Assembly: GCA_024741835.1 (NCBI GenBank) | Contig: JAENRP010000080.1 | Span: forward strand, 102,334-166,333 | DNA length: 64,000 nucleotides | From: Diplocarpon mali | Lineage: Eukaryota > Ascomycota > Leotiomycetes > Helotiales > Drepanopezizaceae | Reading direction: 5' to 3' | Shown: positions 33,103 to 45,870 of the stretch, piece after piece | Position numbering within the stretch: the stretch's first letter is position 1 | Layout of the letters: each line of letters begins with the position of its first letter | Position numbers and translations under genes: made by a program | Notes under the pieces: model-generated | The model's input: the letters and a program-made list of their open reading frames with translations, nothing else | Told to the model about the DNA's origin: nothing | Database searches by the model: none

Positions 33103-36024
33103 ATGGCTTTGGATATGAATATCGACGGGTGAGTCCTATCTCGAGTCTACTCCAGCACTGCATCGCACTGCACTGTCCCCTCCTCTCCTGTCCCGCCCTG
33201 CCCGGTCCCTCTTTCCTTGCCTTCCCTTTAGTCCATCATGTACTGTATACTTAATAGATAATTGAAATCGCAGAACCTCTACTCGCGATGAGACCCTCCA
33301 TGATAACGAACCTTCTGATGTGTCCTTGCTCCAACCTGCACCTACACCTGCTTTGCTCACCGACACTGCTCCCAAGGAGGTATGTGGCTTGAATGGCTCG
33401 GAAAATCTTGATGCGTTCGCGTCGAACCAGGCTGTCGACGCACCTGCAAATTCTTCGCTTGCGTCGCAACCAGAGTCTTCTCCTGCTTTGTCGCAACTCC
33501 CACCCAACAATACCACCATTGAGGTGCAACCAACGGCTTCGACAGAGGCTGCGCATCTCGCGAGCGCGTCGCAGATCGATTCCGTAGCCGCGGCGATCGA
33601 AGCAGCGATCGACGACGTCTCTGCTTCCGCCGCCGTGCCACCGATTATTGAGGGGCAAGAGTCGGATCTCAGACACACGTCGCCTCTCGAATCCACCCAG
33701 CCTACAGAAGACACCGTACCAGAATCTACACAGCCCACACAGGAGAGTGCGCCAAATCCCGACTTCGATCTCGACGGCGCACAACTTCCTACCCCTCAAC
33801 CAGAGAAAGATACCGAAGTAGCCAGTACCGGCGCGAACGTATCCGATCTCACTTCTGCGCAAGCCGCACCCCTCCCCGAAAGCCCTTTAGCTCCACACAC
33901 AACTTCACCACCGTCCGTAGCTGACCATAGCATCGTCATGCACGAACAGGCTACACCACCCGAGATTATAGCCGAGCCGAAGGATACCGAGATGCTTGAC
34001 GCGCCGCAACCCTCTGCCAAGAATGCGCGCGAGCGTGAGGAGGACGATGACGACAAGATGGAGCCTTCTGCGAAACGCCCAAAGACCGAGGATGGTCCGT
34101 TCACTGCTCAGAATGGCGAGGCTTCTGAGCAAGCATCACAGAAAGTAACTGGTACCCCGATCTCAGAGCACCAAGTCCAGGTTCTCAGCAAGGCCATCTC
34201 CACTATAGTCAAGACGAAACATGGAATCAACTTCAAATCCCCTGTCATCGAGCTCTGGCCTACGTTGAAAGGCAACTACGACAAGAAGATCGAAAGACCT
34301 ATCGACCTGAAGACCATGAATTCCAAGCTGATTAATCACAAATATCCATTCATGGAATCGTTCACGGCGGACCTCCACTTGCTCTATCACAATTCCGAGT
34401 CTTTTAATGGTCCAATACATGACGTTACTCAGGCTGCCTCCCTAGTCAGAAAGAGCCTTCTCGAAAAGGTGGCGAATACTCCTGCCGAGCCATACAAGCC
34501 GCCCAAGAAGGAAAAGAAGTCCAAGCCGAAGCGGCCAAGTCCTGCCCCCGAGTCTGGTTCTCGCAGCCACAAAGCCGCTTCCCGAGACCACGGAGCATCC
34601 CATGCAACTTCATCTGCCCCTCCCACGTATGCCCTCGACCCAGGGACTAATCTCCCGATTATCCGTCGCGATTCTACCACGGAGAATGGTGACAGACCTA
34701 AGCGAAGGATCATGCCACCGAAGAGCAAGGACCTTGTGTATCAGCCGGTGCGATCCAAGAATAAGAAGGCCACAACCGAACTTAAATTCTGCGAGGAGGT
34801 TCTGCGCGAGGTTCGAAAAGATAAACATTCTAGCATTAACGCTGCCTTCCAAACCCCGGTCGATCCTGTCGCATTGAACATCCCAACCTACTTCACAGTC
34901 ATCAAAAAGCCAATGGATTTGTCTACGATGGAAAGCAAGCTCAAGAACAGCGCTTACAGTAACGCAAACGAGTTTGAAAAGGATATGCGCCTGATGATTA
35001 CAAATTGCCTCAAGTTCAACCCGCCAGGTAACGTTGTTCACAATATCGGAAGGGCGATGGAGCGCTTGTTCGACGAGCAGTGGAGCAGAAAGGATCAATG
35101 GATTCAAGAACACACTCCCGCTGCCTACAGCCCAACCAGCCTAAGTTCTGACGAAGGCGAGGACGAAGATGAAGATGAAGAGGCCCAGATGAATGGTGGC
35201 AAGGACTCCCTGGCCGCTGCCAAAGAGCTCCTACTCGAGCATCAGACAAAACTTATCACTCTGATGAGCGCCAAGAATCCGGACTCTTTCGTCATCTCAA
35301 TGCAACAAGACCTCGTCGCCACTGTCCAGAAGCGAGTCGTTGCAGAGTATGCAGAGGCCGAGAAGCGAAAGACGAAGAAGGGCAAGGCACCTAAGGCTCC
35401 TAAGAAAGCGGCTGCTCCGCCCAAGAGGCCTAACAATCCCAAGAAATCGGGTGGACGTCCAAAATACCTTGGCACGCTCGAAAAAGAGGTTATCTCTGCT
35501 GGGCTAATGGATCTCCCGGAACAGTTTTCATTGTCCGTCTTGGAAGACATCAGGAGAGAGCAGCCTCAGCTTGAAGTAAGTTGAATTGCGAAATACCAAT
35601 CAACGTCGCTAACCACTTTTAAGTCTATGGAGGATGGCACATTGGAGCTTGATATCGATGTCATAAGCCAGCCCCTTCTCTGGAAAATTTATAATCTGAT
35701 CATGGAGCATAACCCAGAGGTCGAGAAGGCGGTCAAGGCGACTATGCAACAAAGAGAGAGCCCACGCGTAGTTGCCAAGCAACCTGCACGACCAAAGAAG
35801 AACAAGCCAATGAGCAAGGTCGACCAGGAACGTAATATCAAAGCGCTGCAACAGAAGTTGGGAACCTATGAGAGAGCAAGCTCCGGCTCGCACTCTCAGG
35901 AACCCGTCATGCAAAGTACGCCCCCCCACTCCAATAAGCCTATCAATGACTAAGTATTTCCCTAGGCACCGAGCAGCAGACCGAGTCTTCCGGCGACGAA
36001 TCCTCCGATTCTGAAGAAGAGTAA
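33103..36024 (+). CDS. BDF1: BET-family double bromodomain protein (Bdf1-like)
   Basis: Four exons: 33103-33128, 33274-35575, 35624-35915 and 35966-36024. The introns are 145, 48 and 50 bp, and the total is 892 residues. The first exon has only 26 coding bases (MALDMNIDG) and the last only 59, so both are easy to miss. An acidic, Ala/Pro/Thr-rich N-terminal third precedes bromodomain 1 (about 305-400). This has FKSPVIELWPTL, ERPIDLKTM and NSESFNG with the acetyl-lysine-binding Asn. Bromodomain 2 (about 507-612) is canonical: TPVDPVALNIPTYFTVIKKP, then NCLKFNPPGN. An acidic patch (DEGEDEDEDEEAQ), a coiled-coil/basic motif and the NET domain (about 735-830, spanning the exon 2/3 junction) follow. 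The end is acidic (DSEEE). BET proteins bind acetylated H3/H4 and recruit TFIID. Confidence 0.95.
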
Positions 36025-37882
36025 ATCTTGATCCAACGCGTCTCAAACAAACCTCTTACTGGCACCAAAATACCCTTCTCGCTTGTACCATACACTCAAC
36101 ATTCTTGTCATCTTCACTTGTACACTACACCATTTCGTTTCATTCATGACCCGGCACCGCATTGCTTTTAACGACACCCGTAGACATGGATATGATACGG
36201 AACTGGAGGGGATGGTCTGCTCTCTTTTCTAGACCTGAGGCGGATGCCAAAACAATAGCCAATTTTGCAGCGCGGAATTGATATAATGAGGTGTGAGAGC
36301 GGGAGGTGGAGCCTTGTGCGCTTTCGGTTCTGCCTTGCCTTATCTTCCTCCGTGATCTTCTGTGGCACGCTTTCCAACTTGCTGGGAAGAAAGGCATTAG
36401 CGACGGAGGGAGGGAAAGGAGAGTGAAAAGTTTGAAGAAAGCGGTGTGCGTAGCATAGCACAGCAAGCACACACATGAATGAAAATAAAAGAGGAAATAA
36501 TTAAAATTATAGGGACTTCAAAACGAAACGAGAACTGTGCAGACACAGATTTCCAGAGAGGGATAATGATACGGAAATGAGATGCTAATAAATAGATGGC
36601 ATGAAGTCACAACGAGATGGATATTTATTTTACTACCTATCTGAAACCGACCTGGACTGAACAGAGTGAGTGGGCTTAGCAGCGAACATCGACTCTGACC
36701 GAGGTTTAACCAAATAATGTCTCATTGAGGTTTCAGAGAGAAAGGAAAGGCGACTACTATCTACAATTGTGATGCACTTAACCTTGACCTGGATCTTTCG
36801 CGACGAAGGGAGATATTCGACCCGATTGTATGGGCTCTTGCGATGTTCGCACAGTATATCTGCTGATTCTCTTCGAAACGGGCATCTAGCAGGGATTAGC
36901 AGTATCCAAGCCACTCCGCAGAAGTAGTATCGAACTTCGAATACGAAGACGCTGTCGAAGAGCCCGGACTCAACGGGGATTGGCTTCGATCTTGAACAGG
37001 TTGTTTTGGATAAGTATTGTTGCCAGAGCGGCACACTGATTTTCTGTTCGCTGTCGTCGATACCTCAGTGGGGAATATCTTGGTCACTTGTCTCACGGCG
37101 TTTGCTGAGGAGGTGCACATTGTTATCCTGAATAAAGGAGGCCGCACAAAGAGGCTATCACATCTCGATTGCGGTATAGAGCCCGAATCACTACATGGTA
37201 ATAATTATGGTGAAATGCGTTGGACACGATATCCTGACTGATTAACATCACATAGTGAGTATTTTTCACCCACTTATTGTCCCCGGCCTTCAATGAGAAA
37301 CCGAAAACCGAAGCCAGAAGCGCCTGGCATGAATTTCTGAAGAAACAGGTTTTATATTAAGATAAAGCGTATTTTACGAATATTACCCTTGTCATTGGAA
37401 GAATAAGAATTCTGTTATATGGAAAGGGGTATTTTATTTAGGCTGATTTGATGAAGGTTGATGGAAATAATACTGAATCCTCAACCTTATTTTACTAGTG
37501 TATGATCCTCCAAGTTGTAGTAAGTATCTGATAGTAGACATTATGGGCCAAGTTATCTTGAATCGTACAAAGCGAAATATCACAGCCTGTACAATCTACA
37601 ATCACCCGAATTTTCATCAACAAAGGGTGACAGAAAGAACAACTTGAGGGCATACAGAACAATGGGCTGAATGGTTTCTCGTGAAGAACAGATGGCCTTG
37701 GAAGCAGAGACAACTGTCAGGTAGCCGTATATTTAAATGGAAGATCAGTCGCTGAAGCGTGACAATTCTACTATCATTCATTATTTCAGCCATCAGCTCC
37801 CCAATTATATTTCACTTAGCGGACCCAGACACCTTCAGCACACGATATTATAGTGAGGTATCATTGAGGTATCATTGAAATA
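36025..37882. other. Intergenic stretch, no firm gene
   Basis: This holds the 3' region of BDF1 and the promoter of the glycosyltransferase. Minus-strand frames at 36633-37034 and 36896-37147 overlap. The second gives a Ser-rich end (SPLSPGSSTASSYSKFD) that could belong to a small protein, but neither start nor splice sites convince. The bases before the glycosyltransferase contain a tandem GAGGTATCATT duplication (37855-37876). Confidence 0.5.
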
Positions 37883-39211
37883 ATGTCATCCTATTCGTGT
37901 TCGACGTCTTCGTCAGTCACAGAATCTCGATTACTCCCCGCAATAATCGTCATGAACCATAAGTACTTCTTGGACTTAAAGAACGAAGCCCCAAAGAATG
38001 GTGACATGCCATTCGTAATGGCCGTTAGACAGGCTCTGGTCAAAGCTGATGTCTTTCTAGGCATGATACTGTACCGAAAGACAGACCAGCTTTTCCCAGA
38101 ACCCACCTATGAAGTTCTGAACGAGGTCAATTGCGCGACCATACCCTTTAATGAAAAGGCGAATCCAGAACTTCTCAAAGATTCCATCAGCAGAGCATGC
38201 AAACACCTCGCGAGGTTGGCTGGCTTCAAAGCTCACCCGGTAGCTATGATGTATCACCAGGATGAGAGGCTGCTAGCAGCTCAACCAAACGACATCCCGT
38301 TCGCCATTACACACCACGGACCGATCCTAGCTGACGTGGCTAGGTTCTACCCCAGAGCACAAGATCTGCTCAAAGCTTTCGGCACAGATTCAGGGAGCTG
38401 GCAAAAGGTCACCGAACTGGCTGAGCTCCAGGCAAGTGGCCTGCAGTCAATCACCAAACGCTCAGATGGCTACATTCTAGCCATGTCGGACATCCAAGGT
38501 AAGCACTTCCGCAGCTCCGGAGTCGATATCCAAAAGGTTCTTAACTTCCCTCCCCCTCTACAAGCTATGCTGTCCGCTCATGCACCTCAACTAGGCACAA
38601 AACGACTATTCGGCGTGAACGACAAGAAATTCCTGTTCACTGCCGTGGCCAGACTAACTTTCTTCAAGAATATAGAACTGCTGATTGATGGTGCGGTTTT
38701 GCTGCTAGAACGCGGGCTTTCTGATCTTTCCATTCTCGTCGCAGGTGGGGATGAGAGCAAGGTGCACGAAGACATTCGGAGCCAGCTCCTCAGTCGAATC
38801 CCTTCTCGGTTCCGCAAGAACTTTCACGTCATCCAGCGGATGCCTCAAGAAGAGCTCTACGCCTATTTTGGCTCTCGCCAAGTTCAAGAGACGGGTATCT
38901 TTGTGTGCTGCTCGCGCTACGAGACGCTGGGGATAACTCCTTTAGAAGCGGCTCTGAGTGGCGTCTCGACCATCATCACAGATAGAGCACCAGTAGAAGC
39001 TGCTCGATATTTTCCGCCAGGATACCGATTCGAGGCGGAGACCCGGGCGCTTGCTGATCGTCTTGAGCAGCTGTTCAGAGGAGACATGCGGAAGGGAGGG
39101 CAGGATCTGCGAAGTCATGTCATGAAGGCAACTGAGGAAAGAGGTGACTTTGAGATTAACTTTTTGAGGGTGTGGGAGAAGCTGTCTGCTTTCGCGCTGC
39201 TAGATAAGTAA
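37883..39211 (+). CDS. GT4-type (GT-B fold) glycosyltransferase, intronless
   Basis: A single uninterrupted frame of 442 residues. The C-terminal half is a group 1 (GT4) nucleotide-sugar domain. FTAVARLTFFKNIELLIDGA corresponds to the GRL..K...L start, SILVAGGDESKV to the second strand, and CCSRYETLGITPLEAAL contains the E-x7-E pair used by retaining GT4 enzymes. The N-terminal half has ITHHGPILADVA, like the acceptor-domain region. The predicted reaction is transfer of a sugar from a nucleotide donor with retention of configuration; donor and acceptor are unknown. No signal peptide or membrane segment is seen, so it is probably cytosolic. Fungal GT4 proteins such as Alg2, Alg11 or Gsy differ from this. 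The stand-alone, intronless, bacterial-looking form raises the possibility of horizontal transfer, which is inference. The start at 37883 is the first ATG; a second is at 37952. Confidence 0.85.
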   Translation: MSSYSCSTSSSVTESRLLPAIIVMNHKYFLDLKNEAPKNGDMPFVMAVRQALVKADVFLGMILYRKTDQLFPEPTYEVLNEVNCATIPFNEKANPELLKDSISRACKHLARLAGFKAHPVAMMYHQDERLLAAQPNDIPFAITHHGPILADVARFYPRAQDLLKAFGTDSGSWQKVTELAELQASGLQSITKRSDGYILAMSDIQGKHFRSSGVDIQKVLNFPPPLQAMLSAHAPQLGTKRLFGVNDKKFLFTAVARLTFFKNIELLIDGAVLLLERGLSDLSILVAGGDESKVHEDIRSQLLSRIPSRFRKNFHVIQRMPQEELYAYFGSRQVQETGIFVCCSRYETLGITPLEAALSGVSTIITDRAPVEAARYFPPGYRFEAETRALADRLEQLFRGDMRKGGQDLRSHVMKATEERGDFEINFLRVWEKLSAFALLDK

Positions 39212-39790
39212 GTATAAATACGAGATGAAACTTTCCCGGCACAAGAATAATTCATTATTGAAATTAACTTCTCACGTAACATGCTTTGAGACTCAAAGCG
39301 TTTGCAGTTTTCACCCTATCAAAGCAATTCCCTAATGGATCTACTGAACTTATTATCAGACCAATAAAGATGAGCCTGCAAACAAAAAGTAAGAAGAGAA
39401 CCGAAAACAAATTAGCAATTGACTTTGTTATGTTCAAAAAAAATGCTAATAAGGAAACAAAGGAAGAAGCAAAACAAGGATTGTTGAAATCATGCTCAGC
39501 TTTCGCTTATTTGAGCTTGACCAAGAAGGTATTAGCGCTGAAATCACATGCTGATAGGAGATAAGATTTCGACACCGCGTGTCAATTTCACAAGCTCAAC
39601 AAGAAACACCAAAAAAACCACACACAATTCCACGAATTGTACTGTTGCCTCCCACAAGTTTTGTCTCTGACTGCCATCTGAAATCCGGAAGGCAGGCTAA
39701 GGAGAAAGTACCTTGAGGCCAATCAGCAGGACACTGACTTCTGCAGAGTTTGAAAAGCGGCCAAACACCACTCTCCCAGCACGCGCCACC
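39212..39790. other. Intergenic stretch before the helicase
   Basis: This is a short region between two + strand genes. A Lys-rich frame at 39286-39564 has no domain. The sequence GCCACCATGG at the helicase start is an ideal initiation context. Nothing else was seen. Confidence 0.5.
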
Positions 39791-42700
39791 ATGGCGGGGG
39801 ATGAGTACCAGGATGTCCATACCAATGGAGTATTGAATTGGTACGACCGCAGCAGACCTTTATGGATAGATCTCGTAGGAGATTATGCTGGAAAGGAACT
39901 GTTCCTCGTTGAAGGCGACTCGCTGTTGCGAGAGTGCTTCGAGGATGAGAGAATAGACTTCGAAGGTGACGATGTACCCCTCCATTACCCCTCCTTCCTA
40001 TTGTAGCCTCAGCGGTGGGCTTGGATTGTGCCTTGGACTGTGGGATTTTCAATTTATCTAGAATTTATTCGACTTGTGCAACTCTGCAGTTTTGGGCTGG
40101 GAATATACTTGCGCTCCATAGGAGAAGTCGGGTGGGATGTTGTCTGCCTTGAGGCTTTCCTGTGTTTATGGTTTATCACATGACAAGAGTTTCAGGGGTT
40201 TTCTACAGCTGTTCGAATCCAGCTTCATGATATGTTGCTAACCATTCTACAGGTGGTTTCCAGCTATTACATGCAATCTACGTCGTTGAGCGGTTTCTTG
40301 AGGACCTCATCAAGAGGCATTGCCAATTCCATATTGCGTTCTTCGACGGTTAGCTCACCACTGGTCCTACCTGATCTGCATCTGCTAACTCTGGGAGTAG
40401 AAAATACGCAGCTCTGCATTCCTCCTGGGGTGAATGCTGAGCATGAAGCCCGGTATCTCCTCGCCCGATCGGTCATCAAGCGCCATCTGGCTCGACACTT
40501 GCCGTCAGCATGCCCAACTGTGAAGATCAACAATTTTCCTGGTCTCGAATCCGACGAATTCACCAAGTATCTTCGCAACTCTCCTATCCAATTTGTCATG
40601 GCACATGATGGTTCTCGACGGGAATCAAATTCCAGCAGCAGTGGCACAAACCGGAACGAAAAGGTCTCGAAGGCCTCACTGCGAGCTATGATTTGGTTCT
40701 TCAATACGCACAAGATGAATGTTGCCCTAATCAACCGCATTGAGTTCCGAGACTCCAAAGTCTTCACGATGATTATTGAAAGCTTCACTGCGTCAAGTAA
40801 ACTCAAGCTCGCGATGGCTGCTGATGTTATCAAGAAACAAAAAGATGCGGAGAAGCTGCGGGAAGGATCCCAAGTAACCGCATCTCTAGATCTCAAATCG
40901 ACATTGCAGCCTCAAGTGCTGGAAAAATTGAGCGACGCGTTCTCCGGGGAGGACCTCAGTGAAAGCTACTTCCTTACAGTCTATGGTGTTTCCAAGATCT
41001 TGAAGCTAGGAGAATTCGATAATTTTTTCGCATCTGCATTTGTTCTACATAGCATTTTTCTGAAGCATATCCCACTGTCAAAGCGAAGGCTCCCTCTGAT
41101 TACATTTGACGAAGACTTTGAGGAGGAAGTCGATGACTACATTACTCAGATCTCGAACATATTCAGATTCGCTATTGAAAATTCGAAGTGGAATGAGTTG
41201 ATGTATGAGGAAGAGGTTGAGACGGATGCGATCGACCTCATTGATGGCCGATTACTACGAGCGGTAATTCAAGCGCTCCACACTAATTCATTTGATGGTG
41301 CTGTCCCGAAATCTGCTCAACCAGATTGGGAGGCTGTCACAGGGCTCATAAAGGAATTAACGAACGAGTCGCTGTCGTTGGATGGGAATGATGGGCCCGA
41401 AACTTCGGAGACCACGGCTACAATAGACGACCTCAAGCTGGCTTCTGGCAATTCGGTGGTATTGGCGTTCTCCAATCCTGTGTTTGATAAGCATCTGGAG
41501 TGCATTCATGTCGAAGCAGACGCATCTCTTCCCGCTCGTCTGGGCGCATTAAAGATCTATCGAGAAACCTCTCATTGGCACAACTACAAGAAACCTTTAA
41601 ACCCTAAATATGCCCCTGCGGTGAAGGTGTCTAAATGGCGGTAAGTTTGGTTTCCGAATCGGCGCTTGAAGTAGCCCAAATTCAACGGCTGACCATGTAC
41701 AGTAATCCTCTCCGAACCAACCAGTTTTACATGAATGAGATGACGGCCTATGCTGCTAGTCTTACTGGAACCAAAGGCAAGGCTCTTGATGCCGAAACCA
41801 TCACAGTCGGACCTAAGAAATTGGTCAAGCTGGTCGAGGAAAAGCCAGAGAAGCCGATAGCGAAATCCAAAAAAGAGGAGCTTCAAGAATCTAAGCAGAA
41901 TAAGAATGCGGCTGGGAAGAAGGGCACAAAGACAGCTGCGGCAGGGTTGTCGAAGAAGGAGCAAATGATCGCCGATAACAAGGAGCGAAAGGGAGGAAAC
42001 GAGGCAGACAAGGCCTTCACTGCCTGGTCAACGGTCATGAAGAGCTTGGATGCCATCTCAGACGACCAGGACCGATACATCAAGTCGATGGAATATCTTA
42101 ACAGTCTTGATTCAGCCAAGACTTCCTACCTTGAAGCCGAAATATATACCTACATCTTGCAATCTCTGCTAACATGGTGGTCAACTTATTGCAAAGCCGA
42201 CAAAAAGTCTGACGGGTACCATGTTGTTGCGCTAATATGGACCACCATCCGCTCGCTTTGTACCACGAAGGCCCCCATTTCTAAGGAGACTGTGCAGCAT
42301 ATGACAAAGATCTCAACTCTGTTGGGAATCACGGATGTGCTGACATCCTTCAAGCCCTCTCCTGTTGATCGAAAATTGTCATTCAACTTCAGATATCCTG
42401 TCCAGACACAGAACCTGCGCATTGCGGGCACACAGGCCGAATTTCAGCTGAATTATTGTGGACCTTACATGGACCGAATGCTAGATGCAAAACCTGACCC
42501 TCGAGTCTCCAGTTTCGTTCCGGACGGTTGGCAGCGAGATGTGCTCGATCAACTTGACTCCAATAAGAGTGTTTTCGTTGTCGCTCCGACCTCCGCCGGA
42601 AAGACCTTCATCAGCTTCTACGCGATGGAACAGGTTCTGAGGGCGGACAACGATGGTGTGCTTGTTTACGTTGCTCCAACAAAAGCGCTTGTCAATCAAA

Positions 42701-45700
42701 TCGCCGCTGAGGTGCAAGGTTTGTAATGTCCACTCCAACCAATGGTTTCTGCTAAGTGACATAATAGCACGATTCTCAAAGAAGTTCCCAGTGCCTGGTA
42801 AAGGCGTATGGGCTATCCATACCCGGGACTATCGCGTTAACAACTCCACGGGATGCCAGATCCTGGTCACGGTGCCTCACATTCTACAAATCATGCTCTT
42901 GTCGCCGTCGAACGCCAAATCGTGGGCGCCAAGAGTCCGCCGCATAATTTTCGATGAAATCCACTCTATTGGACAAGCAGAGGATGGTGTAGTCTGGGAA
43001 CAACTCTTGCTTCTCGCCCCATGCCCAATTATTGCTTTATCTGCGACGGTTGGCAACCCAGCTCAATTTAATGATTGGCTCACCGAAACTCAGAAGGCCA
43101 CTGGGACAGATCTCAAAATGATCCAGCACGGTACTCGTTACTCCGACTTGCGAAAGTACATATACGAACCACCTAAAACTTTCCGTTTCTCAGGGCTAGG
43201 AAAGTCATTTGGAGTTGGACTTGGCTTGGATGGTCTGACTGGATTCAATGCTTTCCACCCGGTTGCTAGTCTCACGGACAAGTCTCGAGGAATGCCTGAT
43301 GACTTAGCTCTCGAGCCTCGTGACTGTCTAACCTTGTGGAAAGCAATTTCGAAGTTCGAAACTGCCGATTACAAGGTCCCCGACTCTCTGAACCCGGAGA
43401 AAGCCCTACCCCCTTGCATTCGAAAAGTTGATATCTTTGCCTGGGAAAAGAATCTCAAGAAATTCTTATCGCAATGGATGGCTGATCACAGATCCCCCTT
43501 CGATAAAGTTGTCGAATATCTGGCCGTCCCAAAACCAGCCGAAGTGGCAGACCAGGTGCCATCATCCACAGTTACGTCGCTCAGCGACTCTGACAGTCTC
43601 GATCCTCTTGAACTGGAGTCAACGACCCTTCCCTTGCTGTTGCAGCTACACAAGCGACGAGCTCTACCAGCGATTTTGTTTAACTATGATAGAAGCCAAT
43701 GTGAGGAGATTGGCTCAAAAGTCTTGAGCCAGCTAGTCGAGGCTGAGGCACGCTGGAAGGAAGGTCCTGCATGGAACAAACTCATGGATGGATACGAAAA
43801 GCACCAGGAACTGAAGGAAAAGAAGTCTAGAAAACCAGCAAAGCCAGCAAAGAAGTCCAAGGGCGATGACGACGAAGGAGGATCCAAGACAGATCGTATG
43901 CGCGATGAGTCGTCAGAAGGCGCATCAATCTATGATCTTTTCGATCCTGAAGCGCCTCAGCCAGACTTTTCTTTTGCAAATCCAAAGCAACTCCAGAAAG
44001 CTGAATTGGATGAGTATGTCCGGTCTCTTCGCCGAAAGAATATCAGAGAGGATTTGATCGATCTACTCAAGAGAGGCATTGGAATCCACCACTCCGGTAT
44101 GAACAGAAAGTACCGTCAGTGTGTCGAGATGCTCTTTCGCAAGGGATTTCTGAGAGTCATCATCGCTACTGGTACGCTTGCTCTTGGTATCAATATGCCA
44201 TGCGCGACCGTGGTTTTCAGTGGCGATTCAGTCTTTCTGACTGCTCTCAATTTCCGCCAAGCTGCTGGTCGTGCCGGTCGTCGCGGGTTTGATCTCCTTG
44301 GGAACGTTGTTTTCCAGGGCATAAACGAGGAGCGTGCTAGCCGTCTTCTGAGTTCTCGACTTCCCGATATGACTGGTCACTTCCCTATCACAACAACCCT
44401 AGTACTGCGATTGTTCACATTGTTGAACGATTCGAAGAATGCGCCATACGCAGTGAAGGCTATCAACTCTCTGCTTTCCCAGCCACGACTCTACCTGGGA
44501 GGCAAGAGCTTCAAGGAGCAGGTTCTGCATCACTTGCGATTCTCGATCGAATATCTGCGTAGAAATGAACTATTAGGTCCAGGTGGAGAGCCCGTCAACT
44601 TCACAAGTTGCGTCTCACACCTGTACTTTACAGAGAATTCTAGTTTCGCTTTCCACGGTACGCTGGCCCCCTTGCACATCGTTCTGTGGCTAACCTTTAA
44701 TTAGCGCTCCTAAAGGGAGGCTACTTCCATGTTCTCTGTGCCGATATCGATACGAAGCCAGATGAAATCCTTATGGAGATGATGCTGGTACTCAGCCACC
44801 TTTTCGGACGCCGCGTTACCCGCGAGGTCGATGATCCAAAGGAAGCCGAGAAGATCAAGTGTTCTCCATCGAACGTGTATCTCGATCCCATGCCAGAAGA
44901 AGCAGCCAAGATTCTGCGGAAGCATAACAAGGACACTCTGGATATCTTTACTACTTATGTCAAGACTTTCTCTGCTCAGCATATGAAGCAAGATGAGCGT
45001 TATTTGCCTTTGACCCACACCCCCGTTGGCTTCGCACCTCCACTAGTGAATGGGAAGCCTGCCAATGGGAGCGCGGCCGCCAATGGAAGCGCTGAAATTG
45101 GTGTCAAAGAGGATCACTCTCTTGCTGGATATCTCCCAAGCCTTCCGACACCCCATGCTCGTTCCGCATTCGTCGCCTTATCCGGAAAAGGTGATGAATT
45201 CACAACCATTGAAGACCTATGCTCGTCCACTCGCGAAGGCATTTTTCTCGAGTCAGCTGTCATCCCGCATCTTGAGCTGTATCCGGATGAGACCAGAACT
45301 CCATTGAATGCTTATTTGCTAGACTTTTACAAGCATGGATCCGTTGAGGCGCTCGCCAATGCCAACGGAATTCGCAAGTCCGATGTAAGAACCTTTCCCT
45401 ACCCAAGATCGCTGCGTTTAAGGAGCAAATTACTCACTGAACAATCCTAGGTCTGGTTCGTACTCAACGACTTCTCCCTCGTCCTCGCCACCATTTCCAC
45501 CTCCTTGGCTCAGCATCTGGGTCTCCACAGTGACTCCGACCCCGAAATGCTCGACGTGATGGGTTCTGGCGACGTCGCCGAAAACGATGCCGACGCTGAA
45601 GTCGCAGCTGCTCTCGTCCCTGAGTTGACATCAAACGGCAAATTCAGCGCCCCTGTTCCCCCTACTTTCGTCAAGAAGAAGAAAGTTGTCGAGGATTGGG

Positions 45701-45870
45701 ACGCTGGTGAAGATGCGCTTGTTGCCGAGGAGGAATACCTGAAGAGCGAGGGAGCGAACGGTACCGGAGCCACAGATGACGAGGAGTACGATAAGTTGAT
45801 GGGCGTGTACAAGGCATTCAGAAAGTTACAGACGGACTTTAATGAGAAGTTCTTCTTGATCTTCGCTTGA
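39791..45870 (+). CDS. DDX60-like Ski2-family DExH RNA helicase
   Basis: Seven exons: 39791-39965, 40253-40348, 40401-41640, 41703-42718, 42768-44657, 44705-45384 and 45451-45870. Intron 1 is 287 bp, the others 47-66 bp. The total is 1,838 residues with every phase joining. The N-terminal 760 residues match the DDX60-type extension (WYDRSRPLWIDLVGDYAG near the start). The helicase core has motif I VVAPTSAGKTF (about 795), motif II IIFDEIHSIG (about 903), motif III ALSATVGNP (about 935) and motif VI FRQAAGRAGRRGFD (about 1338). A Lys-rich insert (KEKKSRKPAKPAKKSKGDDD) lies between the two RecA lobes. A C-terminal winged-helix/ratchet-like region follows. In vertebrates DDX60 acts in RNA decay and antiviral RNA sensing; the fungal role is unknown. 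The first donor (GTGACG) is weak. Confidence 0.93.

Noticed and set aside
36633..37147. Possible small Ser-rich protein on the minus strand.
   Set aside because: Two overlapping frames compete and neither has a supported start or intron.
40200..40240. Another TTCGAATCC T-loop-like sequence.
   Set aside because: It lies in a helicase intron and gives no cloverleaf.
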